Below are positions 34,801 to 44,018 of a stretch of DNA of 64,000 nt, piece after piece; the first letter of the stretch is position 1; every line of letters starts with the position of its first letter. The stretch spans positions 8,853,575 to 8,917,574 of the forward strand of contig CM066915.1 of assembly GCA_033964015.1 (NCBI GenBank). The letters run 5' to 3'. The stretch is from Scolanthus callimorphus (lineage: Eukaryota; Cnidaria; Anthozoa; Actiniaria; Edwardsiidae). The translations under genes were made by a program, and so were the position numbers. The notes below the pieces were generated by a model. It did not search any database, was not told where the DNA came from, and saw nothing but the letters and a program-made list of their open reading frames with translations.

Positions 34801-37800
34801 GTAACAGTGCGGGGGATCTAAAACGAGCCCTACCCGCCACTTTGACCTCTTCGATTTCCGCGTTTCATTCACGCGTCGCTTTTGGGGATCCTACGTTTTT
34901 TTGTGCTAACCGCAAAACCGTGAGATTTTGTTTCCAATACAAAAATTGTACGAGCGAAGGAGAGATTCACCTTCGAGAGATATAAGACCTCAGTGCGGTG
35001 CGGTGTGGGGTGGGTAATAAAAATCGAATAAACAAGTGACCACCCGCGATCTGCCGATAGATGAAAACTAAAGTGAACTCTAAACCTTATCTTAAGTAAA
35101 CCGCTAACTGTTGAACCTGTGTATATAAAGGCAACAAATTAACTCTGATACGCGAAACTCAGCTCTTCAAACTGTCACTCAACCGTTCTATTTCAAAGAC
35201 GAAAGGCGTCCGACGGCAATTAAATATTTTGAGATCCCACATAAAACTTCAATCAATTAAGATACCGGATTGAAAACGAGGCTCAGGATTTGCCAGACAG
35301 ACGCCAAGCTGAAACAGGAGGTCACGGATAGAAAAATCGCGCGCAGATCACAGAGGGAAAACGCGCATAGGGGGAAAAACGCGTATGGCAAAATGGGTAA
35401 AGATTAGTGTCGCTGCTCGGCCTGCGGCCTCGCAGCAATTAATCAAAAATCTAGGCGTAAATCCACTAGGAGAACACTATAGAAACTGAAAACACAGTTG
35501 TTATTTTACGCCTTAGTCAAACAATTTTGGCGTACATGGAAAATTGTAAGGCGTATTTATGCCTGTATCGGGCGCAATTTCAAGCCCTGTGTAGCATTAT
35601 AAATAGTGTTGCTAGGAGGGGCATAGCTAGGGAGTGAGGGGCCCCGGGCTCCCTTCTAGCAAACAAAAATACAGTAAATGTATGGGACATTGTTTAAAAT
35701 ACAGGAGAAAATGTATTACAATGGGGCCCCCTGGGCTTGGGCCCCCCTATTAAAAATCCCGGCTATGTCCCTAGCTGTAGTCATGCTAAGTACAGTCGAA
35801 GCTCTCGTAAATTGCGGTCGTTAACAGAGCTGGTCGCTTACGAGAACGGCTCTCGTAAGCGACCACCAAGCGGCTTCCTACTTGATCAATAGGTGTTGGT
35901 CGCTTACGAGAGCTTAGTACAATAAATCTAGAAAACTTAGATATTTATGAGGTGATGACTGATGTTTTAAAGACAAAAAGTACTGTGGTCGCTTACGAGA
36001 GCTTTAAAAACAATAGAAAATCTCTGTTGGTGATTTGAAATTGTGGTCGCTAACGGAGCTGGTCGCATGGATAAGGCGGTCACTTACGAGAGCTAAAAAT
36101 AACAGAGTTTATGTGACATTTCAAACGGGGTTTCGGAAAATGGTCGTTATGGGAGCTGGTCGCTTACGAGAGCGGTCGCACAGAGAGCTTCGACTGTATA
36201 GGTAATTGCAGCTTCAACTGCAAAAGATATACCGTTTCCGGGAAACGTTGTCACCCAAAACGTCTATAAGCTTGAAGCACACAGGATAATGGGGACATCT
36301 AAACTGCTACTGTTTGATCTGAGTTTCAGACAGTTCCCATACTCCCTAGCGCACCAAGCTTTGTTGCTTTTTCGGTGACAACATCCAGGAAACGGTATAT
36401 AATATCAAACACACTATGTATCTATCTAAGACAACCTCTCTAAGGATATCAAGAACAGGGAGCAAAGCAAGCCGAAATGAGCTTTCAAAGGACTTTGAGA
36501 GAGACTAATGAAAGGGCCAAATAGACGAGTTCACGCTCCTAGGTGCAACAAGGGTAATTAAGTCAAGATGGCGGTAATAATTTCAGGTTCATAGGGAAAA
36601 TGGAGGCCCGGGGGAGGGGGCATTCCATATTTTTTGGTCTGGGGTGATTGTCGTATCTTTTAGGGGTTAAAATCACAGGTTTTGGTCTCTTTTAGGGGTG
36701 ACCTTGATCTGTAATAAAATTTAGGGTGAATTGGTGAAAGAAGGAAATTTCTTGATGGGCATCGATTTTAGGGTAAAAGATTTTTTGAGCCACACGCTTT
36801 TTGGTATCTTTTAGGGGTGAAACTGAAAATTCTCAACTATCATCCCTGACCAAAAAATATGGGAGTCCCTCTGGCCTGGAATGGAGACTGGAAATCATAA
36901 CTCAAACGTCTACATCTTAGACTTTCTGCAAACTCGTCTAACATACATTTGTATACCAGTACCCACCCTGAAAGTCTTCTTCTTCTGTGCCTCATTTCCT
37001 GGCATCTTCAGGAGATTTCCCAGAACAAACAGCTGTTCTGGTTTGGGTTTCATTAATGCCAAAACACAGCTCTCCTGTGCCTTAAAGTTAGCATACAGCA
37101 GTGGTGGCCACCCATACTTGTCAACACAGTCCACCTGGTGCCCACTGTCCAGTAATACTTGGACACATCTGGTATCACCGGCCATGGCTGCTAAATGGAG
37201 GGAGGAGGTCTTGTGACAGTCCTGGAGGAAGAGGTTTAATTTCATAAGTTGTGTAAATATGAGACGAGTAAGAGACTTGTGAAAAATACACCTGGACCTC
37301 AAACCATTCCATACTGCATGCCTTGGACCCCTAAAAGAGCACACGTTGGCAAAATATGCATGCAGGACATCATTTCCATGTTCAACATGATGGCGAACAC
37401 ACATAAATCCTAACCCCAATGTTATGTTAATCCAGCAGTAATTAGGTGCACAGCACTACAGAAACCGAAGCTGCAGATCATACTTTTGTTCACTGCTAAA
37501 TTCTTTTATTATGAAATAAGAAGCTGGCAGGATAATTTTTGGTATTTTTATTTACCAGAAATGAGTGTTGATACACATGTTATTGGTGTCAAATGATATC
37601 TCAGTCCATTTTCTTTAGAGACAAGAAGAACATTCCAAATCGGGATAGCTTCAAAAAAGTTTGCTTCACATAGAAAGGAGCAATGAAAAAATGACTCTAA
37701 CAAATGGGAAAAAGCAGTCACACCTGAAAAAATGGGAGAACATTCTTAAAGCTCTTGTTTAATTGTCTTTAATGCCTTGAGGTTACTTCTGTTTTTTTAA

Positions 37801-40800
37801 TCATCTGTTAAATCAGTTATCTTTTCTTGTATGTCCATGTATTTACAGTGCGGTACGGTGCGGTACTTTTATATCTGTGGTATGTAAAATACTTTGTATT
37901 TTAGAACTGTAATATAAAAAATGGTAAATGAAAAAAAGCTGCACCACACTCTCAAATGACACTGAAGGAACCTTCCTTATTGCACTCATTAGAGCAAAAT
38001 AAGAATTAATTAAGGTTTCAATGAAAAACTTACAGTGCACATTGGAGTTGCCCCAGCTTCTATCAGTGCAGCCACACAGTCAGCATTGCCATAAACACAG
38101 GCTCGCATCAATGGTGTAAATGCTAGAAGATTTCAATTCACACATATCAGCAACATGAAAACACCCAAAAAAACTTGACTGAAGACAAAATTCTAAATAC
38201 ATGTATTTGTCTACAGATATTGTATAGTAGTCTGGCATTACTGGAGTTGTCTGTCTATTATGTCTGTCTGTCTTTTCCTCTGTACATCTGTCAGTACTGT
38301 CTGTCTGTTTCTACTTCAGTGTCTTTTTTTTTGCTTTCTGTATTGCAAACTTGTATTGAACAGTGTCGTCTAATATGAGCCCCACCAAGCGAAAAGGGCC
38401 CAGAATTTCTGCTTTTGAGGAAAATGCAAAAGAAGTTTCACATTCACATTCAAGCCCTTAAAAAATTTAGATTCCCAAGTCTCCATCTCTTTGCCATGTG
38501 AAAATTGGATGACTGTCTACTGTAGATACATGTACATAAATTAGGTAAAGGTAACACCCTTCAAAAGAAAAATTTAACAAAATACTGTATAAGGTCCCAG
38601 ACTTTTCGCTTGGCGAGGCCTTGATTATCTAAAGCAGTTTTTTTTCCCAATTGTATGTCTGTTGATATTTCTGTCTATTGTCTGTCCATCAATCTGCCCC
38701 CAAGGCTTACCAGTTGTTTCTTCTCTTTGTTCTATTTGTAACTTGAGTCGATCTATTAGTTGCCTCAAGCACAGGGATGTATTGAAGTCTTCCTCCTCCA
38801 CATCCATGTATGATGAACACTCAACAGCAAAATGCAGCATGTTGCCGCCAGACTCAGTTTTGAAGGTAAAGGGATTGGCTCCATGTTTGAGCAGGACCGC
38901 TACACACTACAGTAAGAAAATGTAGGATGTTAAAATAGTCTAACTTGATTAGAGTTTAGGCATATGTTACTCAGCCATCCTAAACAATTATAATATACAT
39001 GTAGGTAAGATATAACACGCACTCTGATTGATCCAAATCTATGCTCTATTACACCGATAAAGTAATGGTTCTCCCCCACTATATCATAAAAGCATTAGAG
39101 CACAACTTTCTATGACTTTATTGGTAAACAGAGCACTTGTGATGTTGGGAGAGACACTCGAAACGCTTTAACCTGCGGCTTGTGATTTTACAACGTTCTC
39201 GTGTCTCTCCCAACATCACGCGTGCTCTATTGTGCCGATAAAGTCATAGAAAGTTGCGCAGCTCTATAAATGCTTAAATAAAATATACTGCTATTTATTA
39301 CACAACTACAATGACATCATTTCAACATAATACCGGTAAGGTTGAAATCAAGCACAGATGGCCAGGCCTATTACATATGATACCTACGCATGTAGTCCTA
39401 AAGCCACACCACTGGTATTACAAAGTAGCAACCAGGTACATGTATGAACCATTTTTGCATGCGCATCATGAATAGCTACCTGAAAGTGTGCCAGTCAAAA
39501 ATTCACTTTTCTAGTGAATCTTGAAATATAAATTAAAGAGTTTTTGTCAGTCTTATATAACTGACATTAGATATTTCTTTATCTAATATGGGCAGACATG
39601 TGCCTTTTTGTAAAATGTCCTCCCGTATTACATGAAAAACATTGAAGCAGATACATGTATATTGTTTTTTTGGGGGGAGGGGGGGTGGAAAGGCTATGGT
39701 GAATTTCTTGAATAACGCAATTCATTGATGGCTATTTGGCATTAGTAGAAACACATACTATCACAAATACTGCAATCTGATTGGCTCCACTACTCACTAT
39801 CTATCAAGTAATGGTTATTGAGTAGCAAAAACGCTAGGGCAAAACTTTCTAAAACCATGAAAATAAGTATGTTTTAGCAACAACACAAAGGTACAAGTAT
39901 GCTAGTGGGTTCCAATTTGACTACTCGTTCTTGTTTCTTTGAGTCAAATAGTCAACTTGGCACTACAGATTAATAGAAAACTTGACCTCGTAGTCTAATT
40001 GTTAATTATATGTACCTGATGTTGGCCTGCATACACTGCAGCCACTAAAGGTGTTCTGCCTCTAGAATCTTTACGTTCCAGCACTCGTTCGCAAGCCTTT
40101 TTACTGAAAGAGAACAACATCTCCATACATCTGCCCCTTGCAGAGCACTCCATTCCATTCCTGCCATCTCCAACAGCAAAGTGCAGGAGACTCATGCTAC
40201 TGGCTGTCTTCAGTAGAGATTTATTAATAGCTTTGATATCTGAATGTTCCAGTAAAATCCTTAGACTATCATGATGACCATTTGCAGCATATGCAATAGC
40301 TGGGAATTGATATTTGTCAAGCGCAGTACGATCAGCTCTATGTCGCAACAGAACTCTCACCATAGGAGCATTACCAATCATTGCTGCTAAATGAAGGGCA
40401 GTTCTTCTCCTTGGTCCAATGGCATAAACGCTCTCTGGTGACTCTTTAATAATATTCTTTACTGCTTCAATGTCATTATCCATAACAGCAATATGCAATG
40501 GGGGGTTTATTTTCTGCTCTTTAGCATTTTCCTCCTCCTCAAACCCTGGCTCATCAGATTCTTCTGACTCTTCTTTATTAACTATTCTACTCCATCTGGA
40601 TCTTTTCTTCTTCTTTCTCTGTTTCTTGGGAGTTTTAATAAAATACCCAACACCAGGGATTTCCTGACAGTCAATGTTACTATCACCTTTATGTGTATAA
40701 GTATCCAGGAGTTCCATAAATTGAGAAGCTCTGTCAGAGTTCATCCCATCATCTGAATCAGACTCATCACTTGACACAACAAAGTCTGTTTCATATTCAT

Positions 40801-42444
40801 CAGAGTTTTCAGACTCTCCCCAAAAACTTGACAACTGACTTGACATTTGACTTTCTTCCTCTTCTTCAGAGGTTTCTGGGGTACTTGGTTGCTTTTCTTG
40901 GAACTCTTGCTCTTGTTTCACAGCTAAACGAGCTTTGGGTTCAAGCTTGGCCCTTCTTCTTGTTTCTAACAATTCATTAAAGATTACCTTCTTCTTCTCG
41001 TCACATCTTTTTGTAAGATTCCTAACTCTCTGTGATTTTGGCCTTTCTTTCTCCTTTACTGGAGAAGAATGTAGGTCCACTTTTTCAGGAGAGTTTTCCA
41101 CTTCTTCAGTTTCCTCATTTTCAGAATCTGTGATTATAAGTTTTTTGGAGCTAGAGAATCTGCGTTTTTGGGTTCCACTCATCATAATATCTTCATCTGA
41201 ACTGTCAGAATTATATTTTTCTGATTTTATCTGTACAACAGATGCAAGTGGTGCATCACTCGCATCAGAATCATTTGATGTACAAAGTTTATCTTTTGAT
41301 TTCATTTTACTTCTAGAACTTTTACTTTCTTCTTGATCATCTTCAGAAAGAAAATCTTTCTTCCTAGATCTTTTCCTGTTGGATCTTTTAACATTTATTA
41401 TAGAATTGTCACTGCTTGAGGAGCTAGAAGATGAACCCTCATCTACATCCTCATCACTGTCAGCAATAAAGTCTGCTAAGCTCCCATCAGATCCCCAGCA
41501 ATCAGCAACTCTTTCAGTCACATAGGAATTACGTCTATAACAGTTAACAAACAAAATCATGGATTAGTTTGTTAGGGCAAAACTAATGGAAGCAGTAATA
41601 AAAACTTTAGGCACACTCTTAGACCCTAGAGCATGTTTTTGTATGCTGAAATTCCTGTAACTTCAACTGTCTTGCCTGGCCAGTGGTATTTTTTGATAAA
41701 CAGTTTTGCCAGCCTACCTACAAAGCATGATGTTACATGTGCAAAAATTTTCAACTTATCCAATCTTTGACGTAATCAATGGAATAAGTCACTTGCCTTT
41801 AAACAAATCAAGAATTCGCTGGTGGTGCTCAACCAATCAGAAGTACAAAAATATGTTGAATGAATAATAATCTGCAGTATGCCACAAGAATTTGTTCAAG
41901 TATAACTATTTGATACCACTCCCAGCACCATGGTATCAAATTCACTTCCATAGTAAACAGATGTAATTAACAAAAAAATATATATTTATGCTTACTCTCT
42001 GATAAAGTTGTTGACAAGCCGACGTGGTCTAAGGGCCTTCACTCGTTCTTCCTCTATCTCTGGATGCTTGACATTTCCTGGAGAGATCATTTCAAGCGCT
42101 TTCTCTCTGTCTGGAAGATTAAATTCCCTGGAATTTCTTGACCTTATCCGCTTAGAACTCCTTGTAGCTGGGGTTCTTGAGAGGTTGTTCTGTTTGTTGA
42201 CATCATCCCATGATCCTGAGACTTGCTCATCCTTGGATGGTGTTTCAGCATATTTTTGACTACTCTGTTTCTTCCTTGCAGATTGCCTCGCGCTTGTCCT
42301 AGTGGCTGGTGTTTGACAGGCAACACCAGTGCAGTTTTCCTGGTTCGCTTCAGAATCTGACGAAGACGACTGCAATTTGTATCTTCTTTTTCTCTTTGAC
42401 CCCAGGATTCCCTGACTCGACGGTTCGCTATCTGAGTCCGACAT
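16751..42444 (-). CDS. Ankyrin-repeat HECT E3 ubiquitin ligase, 16 exons, about 1516 aa
   Basis: A HECT ligase accepts ubiquitin from an E2 on its catalytic Cys and passes it to a substrate. Exons, 5' to 3': 41996-42444, 40016-41534, 38711-38906, 38034-38122, 36967-37221, 32746-32933, 31587-31732, 30628-30730, 29138-29879, 28447-28590, 25899-26105, 25455-25541, 24449-24553, 23244-23386, 21022-21075, 16751-16873. All junctions keep phase except 23244/21075, which needs one extra G. Layout: acidic Ser-rich N-terminus with basic NLS-like runs (about 1-490), ankyrin repeats (about 493-810), LDFDNKHRWFKRKL start of HECT (about 880), N-lobe with a long insert, C-lobe ending STCFNQLKLSEY and GFSFS. 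I know no vertebrate orthologue; HACE1 shares the ankyrin-HECT order but is shorter, near 900 aa. An AATAAA on the minus strand at 15974-15979 could end the transcript. Confidence 0.88.
17556..22755 (+). CDS. Small gene of unknown function nested in the last HECT intron
   Basis: Three exons on the plus strand: 17556-17642, 21802-21867 and 22675-22755, 29 + 22 + 26 codons, all phase 0. Exon 1 has a strong start context (aatATGGCGG) and a gtaagc donor and reads MADVCDLWWNSQVNFLLAAE. Exon 2 has acceptor acgatag and donor gtaaga and reads LKQLAAVGHTGVADRFRSRS. Exon 3 (acceptor gttatag) reads KDIGERLVIKGYFAKDDNEV and stops at TAG. I do not recognise the protein of about 77 aa. It overlaps HECT exons 15 and lies antisense in the introns around them. 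Exon 3 is the weakest part; the true gene may use other 3' exons. Confidence 0.42.
19667..19764. repeat. Perfect 48-bp palindrome with a third arm
   Basis: 19667-19714 is a perfect palindrome centred on gaatattc, starting tccaaggacctttgaactat. It is followed by the smaller near-palindrome tctagaaatgttttctaga and a third copy of the arm from 19734. The arms could pair in two alternative ways. Confidence 0.9.
19795..20490. repeat. Three tandem copies of a 240-bp repeat
   Basis: Copies start near 19797, 20042 and 20288 with tactagtcagtctttgc, tactagtcggtctttgc and tactattcagtctacg. Each contains gagaagaca..gtctcctctc and catgtgggacagg and ends with actagtgacg. Divergence is about 15-20 percent by eye. 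Short minus-strand ORFs repeated here are artefacts of the repeat. Confidence 0.75.
20714..20812. repeat. Near-perfect hairpin with about 45-bp arms
   Basis: ggacttgacgggatttcaaa is matched by tttgaaatcccgtcaagtcc, and gcaattagttccagtcc by ggactggaactaattgc, around a cggcttcgcc loop. It lies 210 bp downstream of HECT exon 15 in the intron. Likely a foldback element. Confidence 0.85.
21022..21075 (-). CDS. HECT gene exon 15 (phase break, one G missing)
   Basis: 18 codons reading GLSGPNKFTVVKTYGTNK, the strand before the catalytic loop. The acceptor is tttttgcag followed by GGCCTGAG. Exon 14 leaves two bases, so this exon must begin with one more base; as written the join gives a stop. One added G in the GGG run restores CYRGLSGPNKF with the family spacing. 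A cryptic acceptor at 21104-21105 would also keep frame but has no pyrimidine tract. Confidence 0.7.
21449..21541. repeat. Hairpin with about 40-bp arms
   Basis: tctatgggatatagaccact and the following aatgaacaaaaatctgc are matched by the inverse ending ccatagga. The loop is gagcgcgtcagcgcga. Single intact copy, intronic. Confidence 0.8.
22795..22956. mobile_element. Foldback element with complex inverted ends
   Basis: tttgtacatagtcattagta at the left is matched by tactaatgactatgtacaaa at the right. The left arm contains the catagtcattagtatt motif twice. The middle is unique. Resembles a MITE. Confidence 0.75.
23244..25541 (-). CDS. HECT gene exons 12-14: end of N-lobe, hinge and start of C-lobe
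   Basis: Exon 12 (25455-25541) reads HEYVKLVSKFKLEDSIKCEV with FAGGLEE. Exon 13 (24449-24553) reads VVPRDLLSFFTADEFSLLIN then GVSKIDVVDWRANTL, the hinge region. Exon 14 (23244-23386) reads TDEIVGWLWNTISRLKEEEK and FSTGSPCVPIGGLLCY. These follow the HECT family order exactly. Exon 14 ends in phase 2 (AG). Confidence 0.85.
24001..24036. repeat. Small strong hairpin
   Basis: tgacaccctcaacattactgagggtgtcaa: twelve-base arms and a short loop, in the HECT intron. Confidence 0.6.
25899..26105 (-). CDS. HECT gene exon 11
   Basis: 69 codons from acceptor ccatgtcag. Reads ILGIPLSHPEDLSSFDHDLH, then AVTWVLENSVDYLDLPFSID, typical of the HECT N-lobe. Its first 17 coding bases and its acceptor are the template of the 68-bp minisatellite that fills the upstream intron. 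Ends ALCDTNK at gtaacg. Confidence 0.87.
26106..27775. repeat. 68-bp minisatellite of about 25 exon-like units in the HECT intron
   Basis: Units such as acatacaaagggatcccaag, 68 bp apart (for example 26281 and 26349). On the minus strand each unit has a pyrimidine tract, ccatgtcag, 31 nt beginning ATTCTTGGGATCCCTTTG, and usually gtaagtatt. The acceptor and first 17 bases equal those of exon 11. A variant unit (atgaaacaaggcaagtgggg) recurs at 26371, 26711, 27051, 27119 and 27459, giving a 340-bp higher-order period. Confidence 0.93.
28013..28200. mobile_element. Inverted-repeat element
   Basis: acggtgtttacattttgttg with ccacccacttcagatcatg and tgattcctttgggtg at the left is matched by cacccaaaggaatca, acatgatctgggtgg and caacaagatgtaaacaccgt at the right. 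Imperfect arms of about 60 bp and a middle of about 60 bp. Confidence 0.75.
28447..28590 (-). CDS. HECT gene exon 10
   Basis: 48 codons, phase 0 at both ends. Reads LKQLHLIGRLVGAAICDGML followed by NLQLSKPFVKQ, matching the F-x-x-(I/L)GRxxGxA helix pair of the HECT N-lobe. Continues directly into ILGIPLSHPEDL of exon 11. Confidence 0.85.
29138..29879 (-). CDS. HECT gene exon 9: long Ser/Thr/Glu insert inside the HECT N-lobe
   Basis: 247 codons. Acceptor cttcttttcag gives a phase-0 restart after the shared Ser codon: PLPNAYFAKIMQKRKQHESV. Then comes about 230 residues of acidic, Ser/Thr/Ala/Gln-rich sequence with no fold I recognise, ending KNETWISCQ before gtaatg. The flanking exons are contiguous HECT N-lobe, so this is an insertion within the catalytic domain. 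UBR5 is known to carry extra sequence in its HECT region, but these residues are not similar by eye. Confidence 0.82.
30628..30730 (-). CDS. HECT gene exon 8 with two in-frame donors
   Basis: Reads GICTGPKREFFVCLCKDAVD, the conserved (G)G-x-x-REFF block of HECT N-lobes. The 3' end carries CAATATAGGTATGA twice, 18 bp apart, so the exon can end at 30628 or at 30610. The longer form adds six residues and keeps frame. Confidence 0.82.
30775..31050. mobile_element. MITE family A, copy 1 (HECT intron 7)
   Basis: Shares with 39005-39265 the blocks gctccaaatctatgctctat, ataaagtaatggttct, aaagcattagagcacaactt, cttgtgatttta and ccaacatcacg plus cgtgctctat. Both copies are in the same orientation and in introns of the same gene. 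Internal inverse blocks (gtgatgttggga / tcccaacatcac) suggest a foldback. Confidence 0.8.
31587..32933 (-). CDS. HECT gene exons 6-7: entry to the HECT domain
   Basis: Exon 6 (32746-32933) reads FIRRNPEMLEENNHGLLQ then ILDFDNKHRWFKRKL, the motif that precedes the HECT fold in HUWE1/TOM1-type ligases. Exon 7 (31587-31732) reads GSYNVYCDRISICVDRQDIL and ends RSLHVTFRDEP, the usual vxFxxEpG turn of the N-lobe. Phases 2 and 1 join correctly. Confidence 0.82.
33875..34049 (-). pseudogene. Relic of a DUF3504 (Crypton-related) gene
   Basis: ATG at 34047-34049 reads MAQSRFRPPKTAEEKES, then TAG at 33981-33983, then in the same frame RYPPKTLYQIVCEIRRYVLE to a gttagt donor at 33874. The start motif and the YPPKTLYxIVC motif are both typical of DUF3504 proteins related to Crypton tyrosine recombinases (ZMYM, KCTD1 long forms), but the stretch that normally separates them is missing. 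It is therefore an internally deleted copy with an in-frame stop. A downstream block (33440-33527) has a fair acceptor but does not continue the frame. It lies inside HECT intron 5. Confidence 0.55.
34280..34395. repeat. Hairpin near the DUF3504 relic
   Basis: ttcattgggattacaaacaa..gaaaac and the inverse gttttctcgttgtttgcaaa..caatgaa flank a shorter inverted pair with ctcgcgg/ccgctcg. A shared block aacccaatgaaacac occurs here and at 33319-33333, on the other side of the relic, so these may be the element's ends. Confidence 0.55.
34440..35610. other. Intronic stretch without recognised features
   Basis: Part of HECT intron 5. Contains a short att microsatellite at 34548-34567. I see no exon, RNA gene or clear transposon end; short ORFs here look accidental. 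Confidence 0.5.
35618..35775. mobile_element. Small inverted-repeat element with GGGGCCCC blocks
   Basis: gggcatagctagggagtgag with gggccccgggctcc at the left and gggcttgggcccccc with cggctatgtccctagc at the right. A related fragment (gccatagctagcggaggggt) is at 1211-1235. Confidence 0.55.
35793..36195. mobile_element. Tc1/mariner-like MITE with TA target duplication
   Basis: Ends cagtcgaagctctc and gagagcttcgactg are inverted and flanked by TA on both sides (35791-35792 and 36196-36197). The interior repeats ggtcgcttacgagagc about six times in both orientations. 403 bp, no ORF. Confidence 0.8.
36230..36398. mobile_element. MITE ending in ataccgtttcc
   Basis: The left end ataccgtttccgggaaacgt and ttgtcaccc is matched at the right by cggtgacaa and catccaggaaacggtat. 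About 26-bp terminal inverted repeats, 32 bp beyond the previous element. Confidence 0.75.
36600..36870. repeat. Dispersed repeat of the 'tcttttaggggt' family
   Basis: Opposite-strand relative of 1741-1885. Contains cattccatattttttggtct, several ttttaggggt blocks and ends gaccaaaaaatatgggagtc. It lies just downstream of HECT exon 5. Confidence 0.6.
36967..38906 (-). CDS. HECT gene exons 3-5: further ankyrin repeats
   Basis: Exon 3 (38711-38906) completes the repeat with CVAVLLKHGANPFTFKTESG and a longer linker. Exon 4 (38034-38122) is one ankyrin repeat, FTPLMRACVYGNADCVAALI. Exon 5 (36967-37221) gives TSSLHLAAMAGDTRCVQVLL, a second partial repeat, and a Lys-rich end KKKTFR. Phases run 0-1, 1-0 and 0-0. 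Confidence 0.85.
39005..39265. mobile_element. MITE family A, copy 2 (HECT intron 2)
   Basis: Second copy of the element at 30775-31050, about 85-90 percent similar by eye, same orientation. It retains the gatgttgggagagacac / gtgtctctcccaacatc inverted blocks. Confidence 0.8.
40016..41534 (-). CDS. HECT gene exon 2: acidic Ser-rich region and first ankyrin repeats
   Basis: 506 codons after acceptor ctgttatag. It opens with SYVTERVADCWGSDGSLADF, followed by an eight-serine run, NRKRSRKK, and acidic Ser/Glu stretches typical of CK2-site-rich nuclear proteins. Ankyrin repeats begin at NPPLHIAVMDNDIEAVKNII, then RRTALHLAAMIGNAPMVRVL and a third at YQFPAIAYAANGHHDSLRIL. It ends SRGRTPLVAAVYAGQHQ in phase 0 at gtacat. 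Confidence 0.87.
41996..42444 (-). CDS. HECT gene exon 1: acidic/basic N-terminus
   Basis: ATG at 42442-42444 opens MSDSDSEPSSQGILGSKRKR. The ORF extends upstream only through a TTG, so this ATG is preferred. Low-complexity Ser/Asp with basic clusters (SKRKRRYK, SSKRIRSRN, RPRR) suggests a nuclear protein. Ends in phase 2 before gtaagc. Repeated TPATR motifs occur twice. Confidence 0.8.
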
Positions 42445-43230
42445 TTCAAGTGGCAAAGTACCCAATTACCTTGCAAACATTTGAGATCTCACCACTATTC
42501 TGTATTCAATAGATGACTCGCAAATGAGTTCTACCGGAGCGAAGTTTCAGATTCAGCTTCCTCCATATTTCCGGTGAATACATTCATGACCGATTTAGAT
42601 CGCGACAGTGACGCCAAAAACAGATAAACTGCAACCAGAACTATCCTATGTGAGTGTTGTAGCTTGTAAAAAGTGGAAACGAACCAAGAAATATTGCAGA
42701 AACTACAAGAAACTCTCGAACGAACCAACAACACTTCGTATTTCGCACCAGACATAGTGGGTACCAGTCTTCTCGGCTGGGAATGGCGGGAAACACCTCG
42801 AAAAGCATCATGGGTTTATAGTAGAGTGGACCCAGGGCCCCCACGGACGGAAACGGGACACATTCAACAAGACGGAGTTTCAGGTATATGCTTCATCGCT
42901 GAATGTCACAATAGCCGCCTTATTTGAATATGAATGGTCCTTTTGTTTGATTATGCCTCGTTCTATTAGAATTTCAAGAATTTCAGCGGTCCGGTAGACT
43001 TTCTAGATCGACTTTGGATTATGTTACCGCCAATAATACAGTGCAACTTGTTGCAAAAGTCATATTCTTTTTTTCCTAGGGCGGTTAGTGGAATATATTG
43101 CCTCATTTCCAAGACCTCGGTCGTCACAGTATTTCACGATCCGGCCGGACCTCCCAGCCACATGAGCCGGCACGTGACCTTGATTTAGCCAGTAAGAACG
43201 CACGCTAGGTTGGAGTGAGCACTCGCTATT

Positions 43231-43523
43231 TAACAATTAGACCTCAAGGCCGAATGTGCTATGATGAATAGACCATGAGGCCGAAGGCCGAATGGTCTAT
43301 CGATATCATAGCACATGAGGACGAGAGGTCTAATTGTTTTAGTATAAACCAACTAGTTGGTCGGATTTGGCAAAGAATTCCATTATTTTATGTTGAAAAA
43401 ATCAAGTTCTTGCAAAGAAAGGTGGTGGTTTTGCCATGGGCACGGTCTATCACTAAAAGACCATTAGTAGCTCAGCCAATCAGAATGCAGGATTTGTAAT
43501 AGACCATTAGTTGGTTTATACTA
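43231..43523. repeat. Two adjacent foldback elements
   Basis: 43231-43340: aacaattagacctc and inverse gaggtctaattgtt enclose ggccgaatgtgctatgat and its inverse, centred near ggccgaaggcc. 43341-43523: tagtataaaccaactagttg and caaattagttgg-like inverse ending ggtttatacta. The second abuts the first. Confidence 0.7.
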
Positions 43524-43540
43524 AATAACAATATACACTT

Positions 43541-44018
43541 AAGGCTGGTTTCCATATAATCGCGTCGAGATCTCTTCAGTCTCGCCAGTGCATGAAATAG
43601 TGTACACGCGATCCATGCGATTATATGGAAACACTTCTCTCGCGATCGGAAGAGACTGAAACGATCGGGGCGATCGCGATCGCGCGTATAGAACACTGTT
43701 CTATCCAGGAGATCGCATGCGATCGCATGCGATTCAATGAGATTGAATGAGATTATATGGAGACATTCAAAGGCGTTCGAAAGCGACTGATGCGATCGGA
43801 ATGTATCCCACAATTCATTGTTTAGAGACCAGCAGTCATCTCGGTCGCGTACACTTTCAAAATGGCGCACAAAACATTCATATTCTATGCGATCGGTGAG
43901 ATTATATGGAAACATACGATCGCTTCAAATCGCATGAATCTCATGGATCACGTGTGCACTATTTCATGCGATCGGCGAGACTGATGAGACCGAAGAGATT
44001 ATATGGAAACCAGCCTTT
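43541..44018. mobile_element. MITE with ends aaggctggtttccatataat
   Basis: The left end aaggctggtttccatataat and the right end attatatggaaaccagcctt are perfect inverted repeats. The interior is full of gcgatcg and attatatgga repeats. TTAA-like bases flank both ends, but the duplication is not certain. A related end (aaggctggtttccataaggt) is seen at 46969. Confidence 0.8.

Noticed and set aside
42673..42927. Plus-strand ORF ETNQEILQKLQETLERTN, possible start of a gene divergent from HECT
   Set aside because: It begins at GTG, has a stop two codons upstream in frame, and no acceptor that keeps frame was found. It has a protein-like look, so transcript data could revive it.
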